A stretch of DNA of 64,000 nucleotides from Desulfosarcina widdelii (GTDB lineage: Bacteria > Desulfobacterota > Desulfobacteria > Desulfobacterales > Desulfosarcinaceae), in the NCBI RefSeq assembly GCF_009688965.1, contig NZ_AP021875.1, forward strand, positions 3,968,001 through 4,032,000. The letters are read 5' to 3'. Positions within the stretch are counted from its first letter, which is position 1. Each line of letters begins with the position of its first letter. Below, one piece after another: positions 27,309 through 36,565 of the stretch. Made by a program: the position numbers and the translations under genes. The notes beneath the pieces were generated by a model. That model was not told where the DNA came from and searched no databases. It saw only the letters and a list, made by a program, of their open reading frames with translations.

Positions 27309-27336
27309 GTACGGGCGAAAAATTTTTCGTCCCTCC
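27309..27336. repeat. degenerate family B palindrome (copy 2)
   Basis: GTACGGGCGAAAAA and TTTTTCGTCCCTCC, the same element as 9902-9929 with a few changes that break the outer pairing. Located between mutase and MeaB genes. Confidence 0.7.
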
Positions 27337-27444
27337 CCGTGGGGAATAGCAAAGAGGTCGTAAGCCCTCGCGTCTCCGTTGCCCCCAACCATTTGGCTAC
27401 GGGGATTCGGGTTTAATCATATTATTTAGAAGCCGGTTACACGA

Positions 27445-28431
27445 ATGGGTGAAACAGACCCCCAATTCTATATCGATGGTGTCCGGTCCGGCAACCGCCG
27501 CATCCTGGCCAAAACCATCACCCTGATCGAAAGCGCACATCCCACGCATCGGCAACTGGGGCGCAGCGTCGTGGACGGCCTGCTTCCTTATGCGAGCAAA
27601 GCCGCACGCATCGGCATCACCGGCGTCCCCGGTGTCGGCAAAAGCACCTTCATCGAAAGCTTCGGCATGATGCTGGTGGAATCGGGTCATCGGGTGGCGG
27701 TGCTGGCGGTGGACCCCTCCAGCACCCGCAGCGGCGGCAGCGTCATGGCCGACAAAACCCGCATGGAGCGGCTGGCGGTGGCACCGGAGGCCTTTATCCG
27801 CCCCTCGCCTTCCGGCGGCACCCTGGGCGGCGTGGCCCGCATGACCCGCGAGACGCTATTGGTCTGCGAGGCGGCCGGCTTCGACGTGGTTATCGTGGAA
27901 ACGGTCGGTGTGGGGCAGTCGGAAACCACCGTGGCCTCCATGGTGGATTTTTTCCTGGTGCTCATGCTGGCCGGCGCCGGGGACGAGCTTCAAGGCATCA
28001 AGAAGGGGGTGCTGGAACTGGCCGACGCCGTGGCCATCAACAAGGCCGACGGGGACAACCGTGAAAAAGCCGAAAAGGCCCGACGCTCCTATGAAATGGC
28101 CCTGCATCTGCTCAACCCGGCGACCCCGACCTGGTCGCCGCCGGTGCTGACCTGCAGCGCCCTCACATTGGCCGGGGTGGATACCATCTGGGAAACCATC
28201 AAGGACTACCGCAGTAAAATGTCTGCCACCGGCGAACTGGAGGAAAAACGCCGCCGACAGGCCCTGGCCTGGATGTGGTCGCGCATCGAGGACGGTCTCA
28301 AGGACCGCTTTTTCGACCACCCGGCTGTCGGTGAACGTTTGAGAGAGATCGAGGCCTCCGTTGAGCGGGGCGATCTGTCGCCCACGATGGGGGCCGAGAC
28401 GCTCCTTTTTTTGCTTGACAAGGACCATTGA
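27445..28431 (+). CDS. meaB: MeaB/ArgK-type G3E GTPase, methylmalonyl-CoA mutase chaperone
   Basis: 328 aa. P-loop GVPGVGKST (about 59-67), the G3E switch motif in VAVLAVDPSSTRSGGSVMADKTRM, ETVGVGQSE (with the E of Walker B) and NKAD as base-recognition motif; C-terminal helices form the dimer arm. MeaB protects the mutase from inactivation and gates loading of intact adenosylcobalamin. Its position directly after the mutase supports the assignment over the old name ArgK. No strong SD before ATG 27445. Confidence 0.95.
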   Translation: MGETDPQFYIDGVRSGNRRILAKTITLIESAHPTHRQLGRSVVDGLLPYASKAARIGITGVPGVGKSTFIESFGMMLVESGHRVAVLAVDPSSTRSGGSVMADKTRMERLAVAPEAFIRPSPSGGTLGGVARMTRETLLVCEAAGFDVVIVETVGVGQSETTVASMVDFFLVLMLAGAGDELQGIKKGVLELADAVAINKADGDNREKAEKARRSYEMALHLLNPATPTWSPPVLTCSALTLAGVDTIWETIKDYRSKMSATGELEEKRRRQALAWMWSRIEDGLKDRFFDHPAVGERLREIEASVERGDLSPTMGAETLLFLLDKDH

Positions 28432-28600
28432 GTCTAGAAGATTTAATGTTTATTTTAATATAAGTATTTGTCAGGAAAATTATCTACAACCTTTTGGATA
28501 TTTTAGAAATATTTAATTTGATGACGGCTGGCGCTGATTTTTCCCAACCCCCCTGCCGGCTAGTCAAAAGTTCTGCACTTTTAGGTGAAAGGAATCTGAC

Positions 28601-30154
28601 ATGGGTATTGTGAAGGAAAAAATCGATGATCTCAAGGCGCGCGAGGCGCGTATTCTTGAGATGGGCGGAAAAAAGCTGGTCGCCAAGCACAAAGAAAAAG
28701 GCAAGCTGACCGCCCGGGAACGGCTGAACAAGCTGTTCGACAAGGGAACCTTTCGCGAGGTGGACATGTTCGTCAAACACCGCTGCGTGAATTTCGGCAT
28801 GGAGGATGTCGATATCCCCTCCGACGGCGTCATCACCGGCCACGGCCTGGTGGACGGCCGCCCGGTCTTCGCCTTTGCCCAGGATTTCACCTCCCGGGCG
28901 GGCAGCCTGGGCGAAATGCAGGCCAAGAAAATCTGCAAAGTCATGGACATGGCCCTGAAAGCCGGCGTCCCCTTCGTAGGCCTCAACGATTCGGGCGGCG
29001 CCCGCATCCAGGAGGGCGTGGACGCGCTGTCCGGCTACGGCCAGATCTTCTACCGCAACTCCCTCGCCTCGGGCGTGATTCCCCAGATTTCGGCCATCAT
29101 GGGGCCCACGGCCGGCGGTGCGGTCTACTCGCCGGCTATGACCGATTATATCTTCATGGTCAAGAATACCAGCTACATGTTCATCACCGGCCCCGAGGTG
29201 ATCAAATCGGTCACCGGTGAGGAGATCAACTTCGAGGACCTTGGCGGCGCCATGGCTCATAACGAGAAGAGCGGCGTGGCCCAGTTCGCCTGCGAGAGCG
29301 ACGAAGACGCCATCAATCAGATCAAGCGCCTGCTGGATTACCTGCCGGCCAACAACATGGAGGAACCGCCCATCGTGGATACGGGCGACGACCCCACCCG
29401 CACGGACGAGGCTCTCAACGAAATCATTCCGGACAGCCCCAACCAGTCCTACGACATGCGCGATGTGATCGCTTCCATCGTGGACAACGGCGAATTCTTT
29501 GAACCTTTCCAGTACTTCGCCACCAACATCCTGACGGCTTTTGCCCGGCTCAACGGCCGCACCATCGGCATCATCGCCAACCAGCCCAAGGTCATGGCCG
29601 GCTGCCTGGACATCAACGCTTCGGACAAGGCCACCCGCTTCATCCGCTTTTGCGATGCCTTCAACATTCCGATGCTCACCATCGCCGACGTGCCCGGCTA
29701 CCTGCCCGGCAGTCAGCAGGAATGGGGCGGCATCATCCGCCACGGTGCCAAGCTGCTGTGGTGTTACAGCGAAGCCACCGTACCCAAACTGCTGCTGGTA
29801 ACCCGCAAGGACTACGGCGGCTCCTACCTGGCCATGTGCTCCAAGGATCTGGGTGCCGACTATGCCCTGGCCTGGCCCACGGCCGAGATTGCCGTCATGG
29901 GCGCCGCCGGCGCGGCCAACATTATTCACCGCAAGGAGATCAAGGGCGCCGACGATCCCAAGGCCAAGCGTGCCGAGAAGATCGCCGAATACGAGGACCT
30001 GTTTTCCAATCCGTACTGTGCGGCCGAGCGGGGCTATATCGATGCGGTTATCGAGCCGGCCGAAACCCGGCCCCGACTCATCGACGCCTTGGAAATCATG
30101 TGCAGCAAGCGCGAACTGCGACCGGGGAAAAAGCACGGCAACATCCCCATGTAG
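28601..30154 (+). CDS. acyl-CoA carboxyltransferase subunit (12S/PccB/MmdA type)
   Basis: 517 aa with two crotonase-fold halves. KLTARERLNKLFDKGTF opens the protein; the oxyanion-hole glycines are in LNDSGGARIQEGVDALSGYG and IMGPTAGGAVYSPAMTD in the first half and DVPGYLPGSQQEWGGIIRHGAKLL and YGGSYLAMCSKDLGAD in the second. It moves a carboxyl group between biotin and propionyl-CoA/methylmalonyl-CoA. In this operon it is followed by a biotinylated pyruvate-carboxyltransferase chain and not by a biotin carboxylase, so transcarboxylase (oxaloacetate + propionyl-CoA to pyruvate + methylmalonyl-CoA) is the favoured activity. SD AAAGGA at 7 nt. Confidence 0.93.
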   Translation: MGIVKEKIDDLKAREARILEMGGKKLVAKHKEKGKLTARERLNKLFDKGTFREVDMFVKHRCVNFGMEDVDIPSDGVITGHGLVDGRPVFAFAQDFTSRAGSLGEMQAKKICKVMDMALKAGVPFVGLNDSGGARIQEGVDALSGYGQIFYRNSLASGVIPQISAIMGPTAGGAVYSPAMTDYIFMVKNTSYMFITGPEVIKSVTGEEINFEDLGGAMAHNEKSGVAQFACESDEDAINQIKRLLDYLPANNMEEPPIVDTGDDPTRTDEALNEIIPDSPNQSYDMRDVIASIVDNGEFFEPFQYFATNILTAFARLNGRTIGIIANQPKVMAGCLDINASDKATRFIRFCDAFNIPMLTIADVPGYLPGSQQEWGGIIRHGAKLLWCYSEATVPKLLLVTRKDYGGSYLAMCSKDLGADYALAWPTAEIAVMGAAGAANIIHRKEIKGADDPKAKRAEKIAEYEDLFSNPYCAAERGYIDAVIEPAETRPRLIDALEIMCSKRELRPGKKHGNIPM

Positions 30155-30196
30155 CGGCCTTTGCAACCGACAACCGAATCCGAAAAGGGATGATCT

Positions 30197-30406
30197 ATGG
30201 AAGCTAATGAAAAAAAACTGGCCGCCGCCCTGGCCGCGGTTTCTGCCTATATTCAGACCGAGGAGGAGGCGCTGGTCATGCCGCCGCCAGAAAAACCTCA
30301 GCCCCGCCGTTTTGACCAGGGCAACCTGTGGGCCATGGCCGGCAGGCAGGGCATGATGCAGATGCGCACCCTCATGCAGATGAAAACCTTTAACCGACTC
30401 CGCTAA
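30197..30406 (+). CDS. small OadG/delta-like subunit without membrane anchor
   Basis: 69 aa between the carboxyltransferase and biotin-bearing genes, with SD AAGGG before ATG 30197. The pattern KKLAAALAAVSAYIQTEEE plus NLWAMAGRQGMMQMR resembles the cytoplasmic tail of gamma/delta subunits of Na+-pumping decarboxylases (IAAAIAAxL ... SPWxxAGRxxxM), but the membrane helix normally in front is absent. It may tether the 12S and 5S/1.3S chains in a soluble complex. Family link is my pattern reading; no search was run. Confidence 0.6.
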   Translation: MEANEKKLAAALAAVSAYIQTEEEALVMPPPEKPQPRRFDQGNLWAMAGRQGMMQMRTLMQMKTFNRLR

Positions 30407-30469
30407 GCCGGTGAAGTCGAAAAAATGGACGAGTTACTAACTTCCAATTTTTAAGAGGAGACCCATACA

Positions 30470-32500
30470 ATGAGTGATCACGATCAAGTCAAAATGACCA
30501 GCATGAATTACGATGTTGACCGGCCGAAAGCGGAAAATCCGGTAAAGATCATGGATCTGAGCCTCCGCGACGGCCACCAGAGCCTGTTCGCCACCCGTGG
30601 CCGCACCGAGGACATGATCCCCGTGGCCGAACTGATGGACCAGGTGGGCTTCTGGGCTGTGGAAACCTGGGGCGGCGCCACCTTCGACACCATGCACCGT
30701 TTTCTCAACGAAGATCCCTGGGAGCGGATCCGAACCCTGAAGCGCTATTTCAAGAAGACCCCCTTCTCCATGCTGCTGCGCGCCCAGAACCTGGTGGGCT
30801 ACCGCAACTACGCCGACGACGTGGCCAACGCCTTTATGGACCGCGCCTGCGAAAACGGCATGGACATCTTCCGCACCTTCGACGCACTCAACGACTACCG
30901 CAACTTCCAAACGGTAGTGCCCAAGATCAAGGAATACGGCAAACACTTCCAGGGTTGCATCTGCTACACCATGACCGAGCCGCGCCTGGGCGGTGAAGTC
31001 TACAACCTGGACTACTACGTCAACAAGGCCAAGGATCTGGAGGCCATGGGTGCCGACTCCATCTGCATCAAGGACATGGCCGGCCTGATCGCCCCCTACG
31101 ACGCCTATGCAATCGTCAAGGCCCTCAAGGCCGCCGTCAAACCGCCCATTCACCTGCACAGCCACTTCACCTCCGGCATGAGCCCCATGAGCCACCTCAA
31201 GGCCATCGAGGCCGGCGTGGACATCATCGACACCTGCATGAGCCCCTATGCCTACCGCACCTCCCACGCCGCGGTCGAACCGCTGGTGATGACCCTTCTG
31301 GGCACGAACCGGGATACCGGCTTCGACATCAAACTGCTGGCCCGGATCAACGAGATCTTCGAAAAAGAGGTTATGCCCAAGTACAAACATCTGCTCGACG
31401 ATTCCAAGATGTCCGTCATCGACATCAACGTGCTGCTGCACCAGACTCCGGGCGGGATGCTTTCCAACTTGGTCAACCAGCTGCGCGACATGGACGCTTT
31501 GGACAAGATCGACGAAGTTTACAAAGAGCTTCCCAAGGTCCGCAAGGATCTCGGCCAGATCCCACTGGTCACGCCCACCAGCCAGATCGTGGGCATCCAG
31601 ACCGTCAACAACGTGCTCTTCGACACCCCGGAGGAGCGCTACAAGATGATCACCGGTCAGGTCAAGGACCTGTGCTACGGCCTGTACGGCAAGACCGCCG
31701 TGCCCATCAACGATGAAGTGCAGAAAAAAGCCCTCAAAGGCTACGACCGCGGCGAGGAGCCCATCACCTGCCGTCCGGCCGAGGTGTTGGAGCCGGAGCT
31801 GGAAAAGGCCAAGGAGGAGATCGGGGACCTGGCCGTGGATATGGACGACTTGGTCACCTATGCGATGTTTCCCGTTACCGGCAAGAAATTCCTGCAGTGG
31901 AAGTACGGTAAGGAAGAACCGCCCGAGTCCGTGAAACCCATTACCCTGGAGCAGGTCAAGAAGAAGGACGAACTGATCAAGAAGGCCAAGGCCGGCGAAC
32001 TGGTGGAGAAGAAGAAGGACGCTCCGGCCAAGAGCGAAAACGCCCGCACCTTCAACGTTTTTGTGGACAACGAGTACTTCGAGGTGGGCGTCGATGAAGT
32101 CGGCGGCAGCCCGATCCTGAAGTATGCCCAGCAGATTCAGCTTTCCGGCGGTGCCCCTGCAGCGGCCCCGGCCGCACCCGCGCCCGCTGCTGCACCGGCC
32201 GCACCCGCGGCCCCGGCAGCTCCGGCAGCCGCACCGGCAGAGAAGAAGGCCGCCGCACCGGCACCGGCGCCCGCTGCAGACGCCGAAGGCACCCCGCTGT
32301 CCGCGCCCATGCCCGGCATGATCGTCAAGTACGAGAAGAATGTGGGCGACTCGGTCAACGAAGGCGAGACCGTCGTCATCCTGGAAGCCATGAAGATGGA
32401 AAACGCCCTGGCCGCACCGGCTTCGGGTACCGTCAAGGCCATCAACTTTTCGTCGGGCGATTCCGTGGGCAAGGGCGACGTGCTCTGCGTGATCGGATAA
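30470..32500 (+). CDS. pyruvate/oxaloacetate carboxyltransferase fused to biotin carrier (5S+1.3S type)
   Basis: 676 aa. Residues about 25-290 are the HMGL-like carboxyltransferase barrel (MDLSLRDGHQSLFATR with the metal/substrate Asp, and IHLHSHFTSGM with metal His residues), about 300-500 the conserved PYC/OadA domain, about 560-600 an Ala/Pro-rich linker, and 605-676 a biotinyl domain with the biotin lysine in EAMKMEN (Lys642). This is the architecture of oxaloacetate decarboxylase alpha, pyruvate carboxylase PycB and fused transcarboxylase. Context with the 12S-like subunit, mutase and SucCD favours transcarboxylase. SD GAGGAG at 10 nt. Confidence 0.93.
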   Translation: MSDHDQVKMTSMNYDVDRPKAENPVKIMDLSLRDGHQSLFATRGRTEDMIPVAELMDQVGFWAVETWGGATFDTMHRFLNEDPWERIRTLKRYFKKTPFSMLLRAQNLVGYRNYADDVANAFMDRACENGMDIFRTFDALNDYRNFQTVVPKIKEYGKHFQGCICYTMTEPRLGGEVYNLDYYVNKAKDLEAMGADSICIKDMAGLIAPYDAYAIVKALKAAVKPPIHLHSHFTSGMSPMSHLKAIEAGVDIIDTCMSPYAYRTSHAAVEPLVMTLLGTNRDTGFDIKLLARINEIFEKEVMPKYKHLLDDSKMSVIDINVLLHQTPGGMLSNLVNQLRDMDALDKIDEVYKELPKVRKDLGQIPLVTPTSQIVGIQTVNNVLFDTPEERYKMITGQVKDLCYGLYGKTAVPINDEVQKKALKGYDRGEEPITCRPAEVLEPELEKAKEEIGDLAVDMDDLVTYAMFPVTGKKFLQWKYGKEEPPESVKPITLEQVKKKDELIKKAKAGELVEKKKDAPAKSENARTFNVFVDNEYFEVGVDEVGGSPILKYAQQIQLSGGAPAAAPAAPAPAAAPAAPAAPAAPAAAPAEKKAAAPAPAPAADAEGTPLSAPMPGMIVKYEKNVGDSVNEGETVVILEAMKMENALAAPASGTVKAINFSSGDSVGKGDVLCVIG

Positions 32501-32531
32501 AAATTTTCCGGGTAGCATTTAGCATTGGAAA

Positions 32532-32575
32532 GCCCCTCTATCCCATGGGAAGAGCTGGCCATGGGGTAGAGGGGC
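32532..32575 (+). repeat. 17-bp stem-loop after the biotin-carrier gene
   Basis: GCCCCTCTATCCCATGG pairs with CCATGGGGTAGAGGGGC (16/17) around a 10-nt loop, 30 nt after the stop codon. No T run follows, so it may protect the 3' end of the transcript rather than terminate it. Confidence 0.6.
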
Positions 32576-32652
32576 AATTGGAAATTTCATATCAATTTTA
32601 ACGAAGCGAACAAATCAGCATCTGAAATAAATAACAGTTATGGACGAACGCT

Positions 32653-32703
32653 AAAAAATAAGCATGGTCGTCGGCCCCGGCAGACAACCATGCTTATTTT
32701 TTT
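32653..32703. terminator. bidirectional intrinsic terminator ending the propionate operon
   Basis: AAAAAATAAGCATGGT and ACCATGCTTATTTTTT flank an 18-nt GC-rich loop containing further GTC/GAC pairing, with T tracts on both strands. It separates the transcarboxylase gene from sucCD. Confidence 0.82.
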
Positions 32704-32730
32704 GCGACCTTTCGAGTCCGACGAATGAGT

Positions 32731-32868
32731 GTTTATCCATAAATAGGCAAATTTGGTCGAGATCAAGGCTTTCGAAAAATTTTACCGGAGGTATATGGTT
32801 GATATTCCGAGGATAAAATTTTTCGTTTAACGCAAATATCGGGCAAACTGGCCATTTATGGATGGGCA
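32731..32868. repeat. repeat family C element with ATCCATAAAT ends
   Basis: The interior shares GAGATCAAGGCTT and AACGCAAATATCGGGC with the elements at 34087-34210 and 45692-45816, but its terminal inverted repeats are different (TTTATCCATAAATAGG / CATTTATGGATGGGC). Lies directly upstream of sucC. Confidence 0.68.
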
Positions 32869-32903
32869 CGAACCAACAATCAAAGGAGAGAAGAGGTCCT
32901 CCC

Positions 32904-34070
32904 ATGAAAATCCATGAGTACCAAGCCAAAGAACTGTTCCGCAAAAACGGCGTCGCCGTTCCCGACGGCAGCGTTGCCTTTACCGTCGACGAAGCCAAGT
33001 CGGTAGCCGAAAAACTGGGTGCCTATCCGGTGGTGGTCAAGGCCCAGATCCACGCCGGCGGTCGCGGGCTGGGCGGCGGCGTTAAGGTGGCGAAAAACGA
33101 ACAGGAATTCGACGAATACACCAACAGCATCCTGGGCATGAACCTGGTGACCAAGCAGACCGGCCCCGGCGGCAAACGGGTCAAGAAACTGCTCATCGAG
33201 CAGGGACTCAACATTGCCAAGGAACTCTACCTCTCCATCCTGCCGGACCGCGCCACGGCCAAGATGATCATCATGGCCTCCGAGGCCGGCGGCATGGATA
33301 TCGAGGATGTCGCCGAAAAGACTCCGGAGAAGATTATCAAGGTATACGTCGATCCCAACGTAGGAATCCAGGGCTACCACCTGCGGGCAGCGTCCTTCGG
33401 GCTCAACATGCCGGCGGCATGCATGAAGCCGTTCACCGTGCTGTTGAAGAACCTGTTCAACCTGGCCGTCAACTACGACTGCTCGCTGGTGGAGATCAAT
33501 CCGCTGATCATCACCGCCGAAAACGACGTCATCGCCCTGGACGCCAAGATGGACTTCGACGACAACGCCTTGTATCGCCACCCGGATGTAAAGGAATACC
33601 GCGATCTGGATGAAGAGGACCCCACCGAGGTGGAGGCCGGAGGCTTTGGCCTGAACTACATTCACCTGGGCGAAGGCGGGAACGTGGGAAACATGGTCAA
33701 CGGCGCCGGTCTGGCCATGGCCACCATGGACTGCATCAAGTACGCCGGCGGCAAGCCGGTCAACTTTCTCGACGTAGGCGGCGGCGCCAGCGCCGAGCAG
33801 ATCGAAAACGGCTTTCGTATTCTGCAGAGCGACGAGAACGTCAAGGCGATCCTGATCAACATCTTCGGCGGCATTTTGCGCTGTGACCGGCTGGCCAACG
33901 GCGTTGTCCAGGCTGCCGAAAAGGTGGGCATGCGCGTGCCGGTGATCATCCGCATGGAAGGCACCAACCTGGAAGAGGGGCGCAAAATCCTGGCGGAATC
34001 AGGCCTGGATCTGATCAATGCCAAGGACCTCAAGGACGCCGCCGAGAAATTGCAGGAAGCCATCCAGTAG
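32904..34070 (+). CDS. sucC: succinyl-CoA synthetase, beta subunit (ADP-forming)
   Basis: 388 aa, ATP-grasp fold followed by a CoA-ligase domain. MKIHEYQAKELFRKNGVAVPDG is the canonical N-terminus, which fixes the start at ATG 32904; VKAQIHAGGRGLGGGVK is the nucleotide loop, LVEINPLIIT the metal site, and NFLDVGGGASAEQI and NIFGGILRCD the beta-subunit phosphate (power helix) region. It makes ATP from succinyl-CoA, the substrate-level phosphorylation step that follows methylmalonyl-CoA mutase. sucD follows after a 124-bp repeat element. Confidence 0.97.
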   Translation: MKIHEYQAKELFRKNGVAVPDGSVAFTVDEAKSVAEKLGAYPVVVKAQIHAGGRGLGGGVKVAKNEQEFDEYTNSILGMNLVTKQTGPGGKRVKKLLIEQGLNIAKELYLSILPDRATAKMIIMASEAGGMDIEDVAEKTPEKIIKVYVDPNVGIQGYHLRAASFGLNMPAACMKPFTVLLKNLFNLAVNYDCSLVEINPLIITAENDVIALDAKMDFDDNALYRHPDVKEYRDLDEEDPTEVEAGGFGLNYIHLGEGGNVGNMVNGAGLAMATMDCIKYAGGKPVNFLDVGGGASAEQIENGFRILQSDENVKAILINIFGGILRCDRLANGVVQAAEKVGMRVPVIIRMEGTNLEEGRKILAESGLDLINAKDLKDAAEKLQEAIQ

Positions 34071-34086
34071 TAAACTCGGAATCTCG

Positions 34087-34210
34087 GACGGCTTTGCAAA
34101 AAGCGCCGAGATCAAGGCTTGCGATTCCTGAGGAATGAGGCGTATTCAACATACGTCCCAATGACGAAGGATGAGCGTAACGCAGATATCGGGCTTTTTA
34201 CAAAGCCGTC
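34087..34210. repeat. repeat family C element with GACGGCTTTG ends
   Basis: 124 bp. Ends GACGGCTTTGCAAAAAGC and GCTTTTTACAAAGCCGTC are inverted (17/18). The interior aligns along its whole length with the reverse complement of 45692-45816. It fills almost all of the sucC-sucD gap. Confidence 0.82.
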
Positions 34211-34230
34211 AAACCAGCGAGGATTGAATC

Positions 34231-35100
34231 GTGAGCATTTTAGTCAATAAAGAGACCAAATTGTTGGTGCAGGGGATTACCGGAAAAGAAGGCCAGTTCC
34301 ATGCCCGCGCATGCGTAGAATACGGCACCCAGGTGGTGGCCGGCGTTACCCCCGGCAAAGGGGGGCAGAAGATGGACGAGGTCCCTGTATTCAATACGGT
34401 GGCCGATGCCGTCAAAACCACCGGCGCCGATGCCAGCATGATTTTCGTGCCCCCGCCCTTTGCCGCTGACGCCATCATGGAGGCGGCCGATGCCGAGGTT
34501 CCCCTGATCGTCTGCATCACCGAGGGAATTCCGGTGATGGACATGATGCGGGTGAAAAACTATCTCAAGGACAAACCGGTGCGCCTGATCGGGCCCAACT
34601 GTCCCGGGATCATCACCCCCGGCGAGTGCAAGATCGGCATCATGCCCGGCCCGATCCATGTACCCGGCAAAATCGGCGTCGTCTCCCGCTCGGGCACCCT
34701 GACCTACGAAGCCGTGCATGCCCTGACCCTCGCCGGTCTGGGTCAGACCACCTGCATCGGCATCGGCGGCGACCCGGTCAACGGGACCAACTTCATCGAT
34801 TGCCTGGAGCGCTTCCAGGCTGACGCGGCCACCGAAGGGGTCGTCATGATCGGCGAGATCGGCGGCGATGCCGAGGAAAAAGCCGCCGAGTTCATCAAGG
34901 CTAACGTCACCAAACCGGTGGTAGGTTTCATCGCCGGTCTCACGGCGCCTCCGGGGCGGCGCATGGGCCATGCCGGCGCTATCATCAGTGGCAGCAGCGG
35001 CACCGGCCAGAGCAAGGTTGCGGCCATGAAGGCCAACGGGATCAACGTCTGCGAGAACCTGGCGTATTTAAAGGATGTGTGTTCCGAAACGTTTAAATGA
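34231..35100 (+). CDS. sucD: succinyl-CoA synthetase, alpha subunit
   Basis: 289 aa. Rossmann CoA-binding domain ([35 protein letters not shown]) and the phosphohistidine loop [13 protein letters not shown] with the catalytic His. Partner of SucC; the dimer or tetramer yields succinate, CoA and ATP. Start is GTG 34231 with GAGG upstream. A strong terminator follows, so sucCD ends its own transcript. Confidence 0.97.
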   Translation: MSILVNKETKLLVQGITGKEGQFHARACVEYGTQVVAGVTPGKGGQKMDEVPVFNTVADAVKTTGADASMIFVPPPFAADAIMEAADAEVPLIVCITEGIPVMDMMRVKNYLKDKPVRLIGPNCPGIITPGECKIGIMPGPIHVPGKIGVVSRSGTLTYEAVHALTLAGLGQTTCIGIGGDPVNGTNFIDCLERFQADAATEGVVMIGEIGGDAEEKAAEFIKANVTKPVVGFIAGLTAPPGRRMGHAGAIISGSSGTGQSKVAAMKANGINVCENLAYLKDVCSETFK

Positions 35101-35163
35101 TAAACAGCCATAAACGGCATGTTCCACTCTTTCTGGTTACAATTGGATTGACACTTTTCTATG

Positions 35164-35194
35164 CGGACGGTCTTTATGGACCGTCCGTTTTTTT
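35164..35194 (+). terminator. intrinsic terminator of sucCD
   Basis: CGGACGGTC / GACCGTCCG, 6-nt loop, followed by seven T. Confidence 0.9.
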
Positions 35195-35294
35195 AGAAGG
35201 TTGAACTAATTTTGACCAGATGGTAATTGATCGATTCTGAAATCTGAAATCCGACATCGGTCCTCCGACCTCAGTCATCTGGAAAGGACAATCC

Positions 35295-35648
35295 ATGCAC
35301 GAAATGGGCATTGCCATGGAGATCGTGGATATTGCCAAGGCCTCCATACCGCAGGATATGCAAGGCGCTAAGGTCCAGCGGGTCAACCTCCAGGTGGGCA
35401 AGTTGTCGGCCATCGTAAGCGAAAGCCTGCGCTTCTGCTTCGACCTGGTGACCAAGGATACCCCCCTGGAAGGCGCCGAACTATCCATTGAGGAGCTGCC
35501 AGTGGTGGCCCGCTGCAAGGACTGCAACACCCAGTGGACCGTGACCGAAGCGGTGTTTACCTGTAAAAAATGCCAGAGCGGCAATATCGATATACTATCC
35601 GGCAGGGAGTTGGACATTACCTCCATCGAAATCGAAGACGAGGATTAA
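35295..35648 (+). CDS. hypA: hydrogenase maturation nickel chaperone HypA
   Basis: 117 aa. The nickel site is the N-terminal MHE motif, which fixes the start at ATG 35295 (SD AAAGGA). The C-terminal half carries the zinc ribbon C-x2-C ... C-x2-C (CKDCNTQW and CKKCQSG). HypA accepts nickel from HypB and delivers it to the large subunit of NiFe hydrogenases. hypB starts 2 nt after its stop. No hydrogenase structural gene is in the window. Confidence 0.95.
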   Translation: MHEMGIAMEIVDIAKASIPQDMQGAKVQRVNLQVGKLSAIVSESLRFCFDLVTKDTPLEGAELSIEELPVVARCKDCNTQWTVTEAVFTCKKCQSGNIDILSGRELDITSIEIEDED

Positions 35649-35650
35649 TC

Positions 35651-36454
35651 ATGTGGTTTTTTGCCAATCGCATCCCCAAACGGTATCATCGCGACCATAG
35701 TCATCACCACCACGGTCCCCACGACCATCATCACCACCACGATCACAATGTGGAAACCCGCAAATCGGGAACCCGAGAGATCAAGGTGGTCCGGCGGGTG
35801 CTGGACGCCAACGACATCATGGCCGACCGCATGCGCTCCCATTTCGCCGCGCACAAGGTCTTCGTGCTCAATATGATGAGTTCGCCGGGCTCCGGTAAAA
35901 CCACCACCTTGCAGAAAACCCTGGCCCGCATCATGCCGGACCTGCGCTGCGCAGTCATCGTTGGGGACATCTGCACCACCAATGATGCCGACCGCCTGGC
36001 CGAATCCGGTGCCCCGGTGATCCAGATCAATACCGACGAGTTCGGCGGCGACTGCCACCTGGCCGCCCATGTGGTGGAAAAGGCCGTGGCCGACCTGGAT
36101 CTGGATGCCATTGACCTGCTCATCGTGGAGAACATCGGCAACCTGGTCTGCCCGGCCGAGTTCGACATCGGCGAGGACAAACGCGTGGTGGTTCTTTCCG
36201 TCACCGAAGGAGAAGACAAACCCGCCAAGTATCCCCTGATGTTCCGCGAATGCGACGCCACCCTGCTCAACAAAATCGACTTGCTCCCTTATCTGGATTT
36301 CGACATGGAACTGGCCAGAAAAACCATCGGCCAGATTCACCCCGGCATGCCCATCTTCGACATTTCCTCCAAGACCGAAGAGGGGCTTGAGGCCTGGATC
36401 AAATGGCTGGTAGAGCAAGTGAAAGCGAAAATCAATTCTGCAACGGAACAATAA
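35651..36454 (+). CDS. hypB: hydrogenase nickel incorporation GTPase HypB
   Basis: 267 aa. A His-rich N-terminal stretch (HSHHHHGPHDHHHHHDHN, about residues 17-34) suits nickel storage; the G3E GTPase core follows with P-loop SSPGSGKTTT, IVGDICTTNDADR (contains the metal-binding Cys), and NKIDLL for guanine. HypB hydrolyses GTP to drive nickel insertion with HypA. The CxxCGC high-affinity N-terminal nickel motif of some HypB proteins is absent and replaced by the His cluster. Confidence 0.96.
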   Translation: MWFFANRIPKRYHRDHSHHHHGPHDHHHHHDHNVETRKSGTREIKVVRRVLDANDIMADRMRSHFAAHKVFVLNMMSSPGSGKTTTLQKTLARIMPDLRCAVIVGDICTTNDADRLAESGAPVIQINTDEFGGDCHLAAHVVEKAVADLDLDAIDLLIVENIGNLVCPAEFDIGEDKRVVVLSVTEGEDKPAKYPLMFRECDATLLNKIDLLPYLDFDMELARKTIGQIHPGMPIFDISSKTEEGLEAWIKWLVEQVKAKINSATEQ

Positions 36455-36528
36455 ATCCTACAGGACAATAAATTATCATAACGACCCCATGGCGTAACAA
36501 TGATGGGAGAACATTTTGATTTGGAAAA

Positions 36529-36565
36529 GGGTCCTGCCGCTCAACCCGGCAGGCTCCTTTATTTT
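36529..36565 (+). terminator. probable terminator of hypAB
   Basis: CCTGCCG and CGGCAGG enclose a 7-nt loop, extended by AGG/CCT, then TTTATTTTG. The following 250 nt up to 36816 contain no convincing gene; a minus-strand 66-codon frame there has no support. Confidence 0.65.

Noticed and set aside
24827..27388. 853-codon open frame on the minus strand opposite methylmalonyl-CoA mutase
   Set aside because: It mirrors a certain gene, has the His/Gly-rich composition typical of antisense frames in GC-rich DNA, and no SD or family motif. Same for the long frames opposite the biotin-carrier gene (30437-32518), the carboxyltransferase (28484-30166) and prpE (11428-13014).
28601..32500. Operon as ATP-dependent propionyl-CoA carboxylase
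   Set aside because: No biotin carboxylase (ATP-grasp) chain in the operon; the biotin domain is fused to a pyruvate carboxyltransferase instead.
35148..35178. TTGACA upstream of hypA as a promoter
   Set aside because: At the correct spacing the -10 would be TCTTTA inside the sucD terminator stem; not convincing.
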